Positions 11,372-22,900 of a DNA stretch of 64,000 nucleotides are shown one piece after another. The position numbers and the translations under genes were made by a program. Positions within the stretch are counted from its first letter, which is position 1; each line of letters starts with the position of its first letter. This DNA comes from Apostichopus japonicus (lineage: Eukaryota; Echinodermata; Holothuroidea; Aspidochirotida; Stichopodidae), in contig NC_092561.1 of assembly GCF_037975245.1 (NCBI RefSeq), positions 4,080,001 through 4,144,000 of the forward strand. Reading direction: 5' to 3'. The notes beneath the pieces are model-generated. The model had not been told where the DNA came from. It ran no database searches and saw only the letters and a program-made list of their open reading frames with translations.

Positions 11372-11377
11372 AATAAA
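11372..11377 (+). terminator. Polyadenylation signal of the TRIM gene
   Basis: AATAAA lies 54 bp beyond the stop codon. A second AATAAA is present at 11752. Confidence 0.5.
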
Positions 11378-11547
11378 GGGTACATTCAACTGTGATAATA
11401 CCATCCAGGATATCATCTTCCTGTATTGACTTTATATGTATGACCAAGTAGTATATAATATTTATAACTTTAAAGATAGTTTTTGCTTGGAATTAGCTCA
11501 AGTAATAGTATACAAATAAGTAGAAGTTATGTCCCAAACCCAATATA

Positions 11548-11685
11548 CATGAAACTAAAGTGCAAAACTTGTTCACTATTTCCTCTACGGAATCGTAGAG
11601 GAAAAATTTAAGAATTCATGAAACTAAAGTGCAAAACTTGTTCACTATTTCCTTTACGGAATCGTAGAGGAAAAATTAAAGCATT
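11548..11685. repeat. 69-bp tandem duplication, each copy with a hairpin
   Basis: The copies start at 11548 and 11617. Copy 1 holds a perfect 11-bp stem with a 4-base loop (TTTCCTCTACG, GAAT, CGTAGAGGAAA). Copy 2 has one change that would still allow a G-U pair in RNA. It lies 3' of the TRIM stop codon but beyond the nearest polyadenylation signal. Confidence 0.85.
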
Positions 11686-11742
11686 CTAACGAGATCATGG
11701 TACTGTTGTTGCCAAGACATCGCAATGCCAACTTAAGTTGAT

Positions 11743-11967
11743 TTACAAGAAAATAAACAACAAAGGACAGAAAAGGGAACATAACAGACAAAAAGGAAAG
11801 AAGAAAGAAAAGAAGGGATTTGTTTGCGGAAAAGTCTCTACAAAAGAATCGACATCTAAAATGTCTTGTTTGTTCATTCTTAAATGTGCTTCATTAGAAT
11901 AGAGAACTGGATCAACGTTTGTAACTTTATAAATGTTCTTTCCAACATACACCAGAATAAAGTCATC
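11743..11967 (-). other. Possible orphan exon, function unknown
   Basis: On the minus strand a good pyrimidine tract and TTTTTCAG precede 11967. An open frame then runs to 11743. Its first 50 or so residues (starting DDFILVYVGKNIYKV) have normal protein-like composition. The tail is lysine/glutamate-poor phenylalanine-rich sequence read from an A-rich tract and is probably not protein. I recognise no family. It could be a terminal exon of an unseen gene, an exon of a decayed gene, or chance. Confidence 0.25.
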
Positions 11968-13860
11968 CTGAAAAACATACATGAAAGAAACGAATATCCA
12001 GAGTATACACCACACTGAATCGAATATCAACGGCTGGTTACAACTGATGAGGACGGAATTATCAAACTTTGCTGAAAAACTAGAAATTTAAGATGAAACG
12101 GATCATGATGATTAAGATCGGTCTTAGTTTATATAATTTCCCTAGAATTACTTTAAAGGAAAAGAAAAGTGAGCCACCACCTTTGTTCATTAAGCAATGA
12201 GACCCTCAACCCCTTTAGCTTAACGGTTACTTTGATACATCATATAGTCGCAAAACCATAAGATACATTTGCTGTAGACATATGTTTTACCAAACCTCGC
12301 ATAAACTTGGCTGCGAAAGAATATTCAACAGAGGGGGACCGAACTGTAATGTTTGCAGAGTTGTATAAATGACTTCAATGCAACTTGTAAAGTTAGATCT
12401 CGAAAATCAAGTACATTGAAACATATGTGTAGAACTGCTGACGTTCAGGAGAATAATTATGGGGCTGGGAACGTGTCTTTAAGATTATAATTTACAAGAT
12501 GAACATGTGGGAGAAATCGAATGGCTTATAACTTCGCTTCACATCTTATGTCTATCTAATTGACAATTTTAAATCATTTTTCTCTAAAATTCGGAAGATC
12601 ATTTCTACAGTGGATTAATAGAGACATAGGAAAGAAAATTTTTAGATGAAAAGTTTAAATTTTGAGATAAAAGTCAACTTTTTATTCCAAATGAATTTTG
12701 AAGTCAAACTCTTTGACTTTTTATCTCAATTTCTTTCCTACCCAATGTCCCTATTAAGCCACCGTACATTTCGGATAGGAAAATTTAGTATTTGTCCTGC
12801 ATGAAGACCCACCTCAGCATTCTTTAGCCGTGGTCTGATTTCACTGCTTCTTATGATATTCGCTCGACTTTAGTATCTACTGCATGTTTAACATCTGAAA
12901 GAGTCGATTGAAGTATGATCTAAAAGTGGAAAGGAATGTCAAGTGATATGAAGGGTGACAAGCTCGCTCCGTATGATTAGAAAATACCAACAAAAGTATT
13001 GTTGCTCTGTTTTGTTCAATGAAAATAATTTCGAATGAAGAACAGTTATTTGCATCCTCCAATGCTAAATCTTGCTTTCGATTAGCTTGTGGGATTGCAA
13101 AACTAGCCGAATTTGTCATTTTTGATCTTTTAATATACGATTTAATTATATAAAAGACTTTTTTATTAATCTATTTTCCTATAAACGGATGCCATGGTTT
13201 CGGGTTATTATTAATCTTTATCCATTATGTTCCAGGCCCCACAATTAACCGCGGTCCCGGGCTGTAATATACTGATGTCAAACCCCCTCTCGTTAGGCCT
13301 GGCTAATATGTACTATACTTTAACATAATATTCACGATTATGAATGTTATAATGAAAAATATTATCAACAATGTTCTATGCAGAGTAATACATCTCTTGT
13401 GTTACACTAAATCAGCATAAATGGTTTCTCGTATATATCACTTTAATACCAGACTAGACGCTTTTAAGGTCGTTTTACTCGAACCAAACATGTCTTCTGA
13501 ACATTTCTTTTAGGTATAATAGTATCTTATTATAATATATAAACCACCTATACGTAAGTTACAATCTTCATGTCACGTAGCAATTCATGTGTTATATAAA
13601 CAAAGAAACAAAGCTGGTGTGATCGTAAAAATATTTTACGGTTTTATTTCATTTTATTTCTTGACGGTTTGATAATGGTTAGCATGATCCCGGACTCACC
13701 TTTGATTCCTTTACGTGAAAGGATGTTTCTCGTTGTAGGTAAATATAGGAACACACATAGAAGAGCTGTTTGTTACCAGTAGTCACCGCCAGCAAGTCAT
13801 CATATTATAGTTTGGTCTGCTTTGGAATTGAGGTAGTTGCAATTACAAGTCAATAAAACT
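11968..13860. other. Intergenic; one short MITE, otherwise nothing recognised
   Basis: AT-rich sequence between the TRIM gene and the first transglutaminase exon. Apart from the element at 12608-12764 I see no coding or RNA feature. The region just before 13861 should hold promoter and 5'-UTR sequence. No convincing TATA box stands out beyond AAATATAGG near 13742. Confidence 0.4.
12608..12764. mobile_element. Tc1/mariner-like MITE, TA target duplication
   Basis: The terminal inverted repeats extend about 40 bp with mismatches: CAGTGGATTAATAGAGACAT at the left, against CGGTGGCTTAATAGGGACAT read from the right end. They are flanked by TA at 12606-12607 and 12765-12766. The interior is nearly palindromic (GAGATAAAAAGTC type). 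No coding capacity. Confidence 0.65.
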
Positions 13861-13920
13861 ATGCCTGGAAACAGAGGTAGCCGTCAAGGGAGACAACGTC
13901 GCGTAGGTAACAAACGTGAG
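13861..13920 (+). CDS. TGM: Transglutaminase alternative first coding exon 1a
   Basis: ATG at 13861 opens 20 codons rich in Arg, Gly and Gln (MPGNRGSRQGRQRRVGNKRE). They end exactly at a consensus donor GTAAGT, phase 0. The exon at 27918 begins in phase 0, so the join is in frame. There is no direct transcript evidence; the call rests on start, composition, donor and phase. The basic tail could bind nucleic acid, heparin or acidic lipid, which is speculation. Confidence 0.6.
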
Positions 13921-16900
13921 GTAAGTGCATTACTGTCGTCATTAATATAGGTAATTGTCAATGGGAGCCTAATGAAGGAGGTAACGTGAGGTAATTTTAT
14001 TACTGTCGTCATTAATAGAGGTAATTGTCGAGGGGAACCTAATGAAGGAGGAAATATGAGGTACGTTTATAACGGTCATAGTGATTACCAGAGGTAATTG
14101 TGGAGGAAAACCTCATGAAGGATATAACGTGAGGTAACTTTTCAACATTGTCAATGTTTCCATGACACTTCTTTTATTTTGAAGTTTGTGGGAAATCGGG
14201 AAATCTCCGACTCCCCCACACCAGCCATCCTCCGCAAACTGAAGTACGGTAACAGAATCGATCAAATGGAATTAAATGAAACATTTCTCCATGGAAGAAA
14301 GGTTGAATTATTGACCACTTACAGACCATCCCTTGTAAGTTGTAACCAGTGGCGTCACCAGACTTTTCAGTCTGGGGGGCACAGGGGGGCACCAGCATTT
14401 GATGGGGGGCACTTAGGTGGATACGGATCGCCGTCCTGGGGGAGGGGTGTAAGGGGAGGGGGTGCCCCTCTCCCCTTTGGAAAATTTTCGCATTTGGAGG
14501 ATGGGCTAGATGTAAAACGGTGCCACATTTGATGCTAAATTCGATCTGAAGGTATCTCCAGAAATTGCTATTTTTGAGGTAATGATTTAACAACGCGCAG
14601 AATTTTGCAGAGGATATGAACCATGTGCTGTCGATATTATGCCTAACCCTATCCATAGAACCTACATTTGTTGAATTAATGTGTGCATGCCCCCCGACTC
14701 CTTTCTTGTCCTTCTCGTTTTTTCCCATTATCCCCATTATCTATTAAGATGTAACAGGTTCCAGCATCGTTATTGGCTCCTATCAGGGATCTCACCATGC
14801 AATCCAAAGTTTGATCACACATCGAGTATGGCTCAGTATGCAGGTGTGAACATTCGCCATTTGTTCCTACAAGCATCTGACCTCAAATGACCTCTGCACC
14901 CCCTACACAACAGGGTTAATATATGGGTCCACAAATATAGGCAAGTATGGTGCCTGCGGACCCTCACATTCTCACATTTCGTCAGCTCCTAACCTGTCAA
15001 CCTCAGACCAAGGCAACATACTGCAGTACCCAGTTCAGAGCAACGATATTACTCATCGGTCCAGAAAAAATAAAGCGCGTTCTTTCATATTCTGATGTCA
15101 GAATCATGAGAAAGGTCCAGAAATAGTGTTCTCTGGAGAGTAGGGGTGGCCTACTTTTCAGGAATTTGATTGGACTGCACATTTTCGCAGCTCATTTGAA
15201 GAAAATACGAATTACTGTGCTTCTTTGTCCTTATGAAAAACCAACTCAGATGATGGGAGTTGAATATAACAAAATATATATATTTTTTTTACCAACCCAA
15301 ATCTCAGATGGGGGGGCACTCGGGGGGGCACTAGGTTTTCCAGGGGGCACGTGCCCCCCTGCCCCCCCCCTTGGCGACGCCACTGGTTGTAACATATAGT
15401 CAGCGGCAGGACAGCCGATAGACTGGGAGGGAGCAGGGGAGGGGGGTTATTTAAGAAGAGCGTTCAGTTGCTCAATAATTTGCTAAAACTAAGGCGAACA
15501 ATGGAGATCAATTATATTCCAAGAAGGTGCAGAGTTATTTCTTTTTCTAATATGTATTTTCTGCTTGATATCACTATAAAGAAACAAGAAGTAACTTACA
15601 GTGGCTACACCCAAGCATCATGAACTCACCAAGATTCTTAGATGCAACTCAAAGAAAGGGCTCTTAGATACCTTCCAAAGAGACCTTAGAGTAATTGCCC
15701 TTACTGACATATACGTCTATTCGAGCTAAAGTACGAGAGGAATATTTGAATTCTTCAGCTAGAGAATCGCTGGTCCGCTCCGGCCCGGGATACGTAGATA
15801 CATTGAGCGTTTCAGAGTAATGTCTCTTTCTGGCTTGTGTTTGTGCTTGAAAATCGTTTAAAGAAAATAACAAATTTATAAAATTCATTCCCTTGTCAGC
15901 CTACCTCAGGGGGCACTTCAGCCAATACAAATGAAGGCTTACCCCAGCTCCATCAAGTATATACCATCCCACACCCTTGACAAAGTTGTCAATCACTTTT
16001 TTGTCAACTCAACTGAGGTTTGAAATTTGAGGCCACCACTTGTGAAATCTTAGGTCCTGCCTTTTACAGAATTCAATGGGAAATGATGAAAGGCCTGGAG
16101 CTATAGATCTTTTGAACCCTAACAATTCATTTGATTTAAAGCGGTGTGTCGTCTACATTCTCTTTGATTAACGTGAAAGCATTTTTTACCAACTCATATA
16201 AGTGGTGACTTTGTTCGTGTTGTTTTGCAACTGTTCAGACACTCCCTGTATAAATGACCTATTGGCTTGACATCTGAACTGTATTGATTCTCTTAATTGG
16301 TAATGGGTCACCCCATTTGATACGTATACAATGTAAACATGGAATATTGCAACCCCCTGAAGTATTGTAAACATGGAATATTGCAAAACCCCTGCAGTGT
16401 AACCGCGAAGCATGTCTAACTTCATATTGTGACTGTCTTTATAATAAAGCTATATTGTGTTCGTCAACAATGAATACTCTCTCGTATAAGCCACAGACGT
16501 GTATTTGACGTGAAATTGTACATCTCAGTAGGCTACTTCGTGATTTGCCAATCACAAAGTGAATATTAATCATCCATCGAATCGTCCCAGCTGATGACTG
16601 CTTCAGTGCAAGCAGATAAACGTGTATCGCGCTATACATGCAGTCAAGGTATATATATATGTATAGTACTTCCACACACGAGTGGTCTCATTCAGACTAG
16701 GATACGTCAACACAATACTCAATACGCTGACTGACCTAGTTATTTCCTGACAAATCTTCAACGCGCGAACATGTCCAGTACAGCTAGAAGTAGCAACACT
16801 ACGGTGAGTATTGGATAAAATATATTGAGAGCCATTCCGTGGTGACTGTAGGTATATCCTTAGGTAAGGTAAAGTGGACTTGATGAAATATTCTTGTATC

Positions 16901-19900
16901 TCCAGAACTAAACTTGAAAGTTCATCCAGTATGGAATGTTTACTGACAAAGTGACAATATCATAGATTTAAAATGATATAACATTTACGTGCTATCCAAT
17001 CACCGACAGACATAACTCTTTGAGAAATCATCCGTCTAGTAAATATTTGTTGAAAGATGATACAGTTTTGGAAAGGTATTTAATTACGAGTCTCTTCGAA
17101 TAAAAATAAACCTCCCTGTCATAGGCTTATTGTCCTTTTTCATACTATATCGAGATGTCGTTTTAATACTATATCGAGTTATCGTTCTCATACTATTCAT
17201 CATGTGGCGTATGTATATACCTTTATGGCATGCAAACTAAAAGCTATGATAGATAACTTAGCCGCTATAGCTTGTTTGTTGAGATTCCCGACCATTAGAC
17301 CTATTATGTGTACATGTGTAGGATCGAATAGGTTTCATACGCTGAGCCATTGGAGCTGACCTGACCTGCTCTACATGCACAAGGCTACCACCCGTTTTAT
17401 TACCAGTCAGATGGCAAACACATCGTAGAGATAACAGACCATATATATACTCAACACAGCTGGTACTCAATTAGGCATTTCAACGTATCTCAGTGTTAGA
17501 CTTTTTTGGTTATTACAGGGTTATGAATTCTCGTTGTTAAAGGTTCTGTGGTCTTAAACACAGTAGTTTATTTGTAGGCTATATTGCCAGAAGCAATGCG
17601 TATAGCACGCTCATAACGTTTGTCTCTGGTCTCATCATTGTATTAATAAAGAAACCTGTATCTAAGATGTGAACAAACTAAATAGCCAGTGTTCTTGAGC
17701 ATGATGCAGAAAGCGGAACGCAGTGGCAGTTGTAAACCAAATTGTTCAAGTTATAATGTATGGGACAGCAATATGTCTATAAACTGTAATGATTTACAAT
17801 GGACATGGAAGCATGTGAAAATAATTGTCGCAAAATGCCGTCATCTTTTAATTCTAGTCGTCACTGGTTCATTTAGATAATCAAAACGTGCTGAAAAATG
17901 GATATATGGATCTCAGTCGGTAGCAGCCGCTCGTGGTTCGGGGTGTGTACGTGGAATATCTAGGCTTGGTTTGATGTTACGTGCTCTTAGATAGGCCTAT
18001 TCATTCATGAACCATTTGAGAAATATCCCCTTGTACCTTCCTCGTTTACCAGTCAACCAAGTCCTTTCCTTAAATAAAGTGATGATAATAATAAAATCAT
18101 AGTTATTTTAACAAAGAAATATTACACCCTCTTTACACCACCTTAAAGTGTCATGTGATTAGATGGTGCCACACGTCAGGTATGGCTCTTGAATGACGGC
18201 AGTCTGCTACAGAGAAGGCCTACACGGATATATAACCATACATATATAATGTATGCCTCCACCAATTATGTCAAAGTTTAACTGCGTCATGCTTGACAAT
18301 ACTGATGGCAGACAACTCGCTTCTTACAGAAAAGCTACAAATATTCAACGCTGCTATAAATGATTCCACACCCCGGGCCTATCCATCACCCCCCCCCCCC
18401 ACTCATCTACATTTCAAAACCATTTCAGTATCGTGTTCTTCTACATGGTTATTTGACAGTTTGTACATATCTATAGAATATCGAACAGTGTAGTACAGTA
18501 TAACAATACATAATGTTCACATATGTGTTGCATTTCTATGTATTTAATATAACACAGGACGGACAATAAAGGTAGGCGCAGTAGTGATAATTCAACATAA
18601 TGTCCATATATGCCACCACAGCATACCTACAGCATACCTGCAGGATACACGTAATCTGTAAACTGTTTTCGGTTTCATTTCTTCCTATATATATGTTTAT
18701 ATATTAGACAGATATATTTTGAAAATATCGTACGGGAAGCAATATAACATTAGCTGATGCTTCACTTCAGCAATAGCATTTATACACCTTACGTGTGACG
18801 TTATAATGTGTGCTCGTGGAAACTAAAAACAGAATTAGAACATGCAATTCAAGTATTATGATAGACAAATCGGAATGAATCAGAAACACATATATATTGT
18901 AAGTAGGCCTGTTTAATGCGTAGGAATCATCCAGCAGAGGAACTCCATTGTACAACAAGTGATAGTTCTTAAATAAATGACAGTTCCATGTTCTCGACAA
19001 AACGAAACCGAAACCAGTTTATAGATTACGTGCAACTTACAGGTTCGCTGCCGACATGTATACCTAACATTTTGGTCGAGTTGTCCACAGTATTTATTAT
19101 CGAAAAGAGGTTTATATTTGATTTCAGAAATAAACTTTTAGATGTGAAATGCTGCATTCTAAGGTATATTTAGGCTGAAAATTAGTTCAACACGAAAGGT
19201 TCTTCTAATAACTACTCTTAATCTTGTTGTGTGGGGTTGCAAAAGGGGGAGGGAGACGCACCCATTCCCCTGGATAAGCGATTGACATGCCACGATGGCC
19301 ACGCACCGATTCCCCTGGATAAGCGCCTGACATGCCACGATTGCCACACACCCACTCCCCATGCATAGATCAGCGCCTGATATACCACGATTGCCACGCA
19401 CCCATTCCCCCTGGATCAGTGCCTTACTTGCCACGATTGCCACGCACCCATTCTCCATGCATGGATCAGAGCCTGACATATAGCGATTGCCACGCACCCA
19501 TCCCCCCGGGATCAGGTCCTGAAATGCCACGATTGCTATCAATACAATCAAATATTTATATGTTTAAAAAATATAACGTTTACTGCGTGCATTGAAGTAT
19601 TGCCTTACATAAGCTATAAACTTAAGTGCTCAGTGTGCAACGTGTAGTACCGTATGAATACACTTCCTGGTTCTACTAAAGCAGTATTTTCTTTTTGTGT
19701 GGGCCTTCTACGTGAATTTATAGGTAAACTAATACAGCTGACGGCATTTATACCCAAGTTCCGTGTTATCTAAGACATGAATTGCATCTCAAATGTATAC
19801 CGGTATTCCATGTGCTCATTTGATCTAAGTAAAAGGGTACATTCACACTTGGGTTACAGCTGATTCTCCTTGCTTAAAGAAAGAAAAAAAGAAGATGAAT

Positions 19901-22900
19901 AGAAAGAAGTTTCAATATTAATAGAGCCAGCCCAGATTTTGCTCTAGCGTTTCAAAGAAGTACTGAAACATAATAGTATCATACTTCAACATATGGTATT
20001 CAGGTATTTCTATTGTCATACTATACTAATATCAATTTCAGGTTGTCCTACGATAAATTAATATTCATAATAACATGGACAGCATACAAGTGCAGTGTGT
20101 CGGATTCGATTGAAAGCTACTTTACATGGCATTCAAAATGGCGCCTGCTAAATGGATTTATTCCTGCATATCCGGCTTGGCAGTTCGATATACTCCTTGC
20201 TTGTGCTCAGAATATCCTCTCTTTTTAAATTAAAATTTCCAGGCAACAAAAAAACAAGCATAGTAACGAGAACAAGATCAAGAAGAAAGAAACCAATATG
20301 CGCATGCGCACACACCCGAATATGTCACATTGTATGTGACTTGCTGCTGGCAGCCTTCAGTTGAGAGATACTTTTCCCAGAATTCGAGAGTCCTTCCTGT
20401 GACAATGCTCAACAGATGCTGGTTGTTAACTTAAATCTATACACTAGTTTCCTATTATCCTGTAGTACTACAATCTACCTGTCCCTGCAATAGTAATACA
20501 CACGTTCTGTTATGCTTTTCCAGTTTTGTCGTAAGAGCGAAGTGTCTACAAATGCTGCTATTTATAGACAACATACATAAATAAGTTCTCGGTATTTGCA
20601 CCAGCGATTCCCCTTTTTGTCTGTCCGACATAGATAAATATTCTGACACGCCATATCTTGATAACTTTAAACCCTGACATTTGGAGGGATCACAAGAAAC
20701 AAGCATAGATCAGCAGCTGAGATCACACCCAGCAAACATCTTATAAATATGTAATTATGTGTGTCTGTTCTTGTATTCTCTTTAACGTAGCTCGCTTGTT
20801 ATAAAAGGTACGTTATTCAGTATAGAACATCATGTCTATTGAACAGGGACAATGTTCGTTCCTATAACGGATCATATTCACAACACGCGTCTTCAGTTTA
20901 TATTCTTTCCAATAACCACACTCACCAACGAGTAAATCTCTAGCAACTACTTCATAATTCTTCCAGAACGTTATCAAACCCCTAATAATGTTCCGCTTTT
21001 GAGCTATGTTGCAATCAATTTTGCCGTTATGTTCATCCGGGTTTATCACTTTGACTCCGAGTTGGAATGCTTTGGAAGTGTTCCAAGTTTTTGTTAAGTG
21101 GTTTTCATGGCTAGTGTGACATGATAAGAACAATGCACACAGATTCATGACGTATTTGAAAAACAACTTTAAATTAATATGATGGTATATAGTTGTGTTC
21201 CCTGCTTTACAGAGATATACAATGTCATGGATAATCATGAATTACTTTGAAATTTATCAAAGTGAGAAAGTTGAAAGAAAAGTCCCCGAACACAATCAAA
21301 ACACGCTGTAACTGTCTGCTTGAAATGAATGATACAGCAATTTGAGAAAGAAAGGCGTGTCATTGTATAGCCCTGCATATGAAATATTGAGTGTTTGTGA
21401 TACCTATACGCCATACGAACAACACTCGTCTTTAATTTATTATAGCACATGTGTACCAGCATAGGTGAGGTCAACTTACGTGTACCGTTGCAGTCATTCA
21501 GCAACTTGAGCGATTTCATGAAAACAACGGGGGGAAATGGAAATTTATAGGTTGATTTATATATAGGCTGGTATAAAATGTCATGAATCTGGCTCCATTG
21601 TAATCATGTTTATTATGTGGCTAGATTCGGCGAGCACCGATTGCATTCTTGGACGTCCAAAACGAAAATATTTAATAACTGTTTTTTTTTTCAAATCATA
21701 AGAAAGGAAACGATCACTACTATTGCATTTAGAGAATCTTTATTTGTTTGATGTTGTGAAATGATTTGATTACAAACTTTATGGAAGACCAACTAACTTA
21801 AATTCTGGTGATAAGTATCGTATATGCTGGATAATCACATAGTGATTGAAAGTTCTTAACTGGCTATTTTTGAGCCCAAGAAATGTTCAGTTTCTTCTTG
21901 ATGCCACATGTTTATCTTAAACGAGCGTACGATTTTTTATAACCTTGTCGTATCCGGGTTTTGTGGAATGGAAAACTGAAGATCTGTGTACATTCATTTG
22001 CTCTATATCAAATTCCCGGATGGAACACATGTGAATAGCGGTGTAATAAACTGACAAATAATTCCAAGTTAGTAATTGATGGATCTTCTCCTTCTTCTTC
22101 CTTGTTGGAATGGTTCTTCGGTATGTATTCATATCATTATTGTAATGCATATATTGTATACATATATACATACATATACATACATACATATACATACATT
22201 ATAAATACATATACATATATATATATACATATATATAAAAACATATACATACATATACATACATACACACACATATACATACATATACATACACTCATAC
22301 ATACACACTTACATACATATACAGACATACATACATATACTGCATAAACTGTAAGGCTACATTGTGATAAGCTATAGTGGTTATGATTGATGGAAAATGG
22401 AATCTATGGAAGGCCATATTTTTAACTGTTATAAAATATTTCATATAGGCTCTATTGCTATTTCCTGAAATTGCAAAACATCTTGAAACAGAAGAAACAT
22501 TGTTAAACACTATTACTCTTAACATACGCATGATGACACTGACTATATAGTACTGGAAATCGGTTTCTCCAGTGTGTGTATTGCACCATTCGACTTTCTT
22601 CATCTAATTTTGGGCAGGTAGAACATATAATGCAGACTTATACTTATAGCTAAGAATGACTGCTGCAAGCTGTATTATACTCTATTTAGGGTACGGTATG
22701 CTAAAGATATATACGTCACCATAGGCGTACGGGACCATTTCAGTTTAAGGGGGGGGGGGCAGAAACTTTTGTGCCCGAAATTTCCCGTGACACTATCTAA
22801 GCGGAGCGCCACCATCAGTTGGCGCGTATAGCGTACAAGAATTTTTTTTGGACAAAATATGCCTCTCAGATTGCCGGAAATGGCACTTCTGAGGCCTTGC

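Noticed and set aside
22102..22347. Open frames over the TACATA repeat
   Set aside because: Only a few amino acids are used and the repeat explains them.
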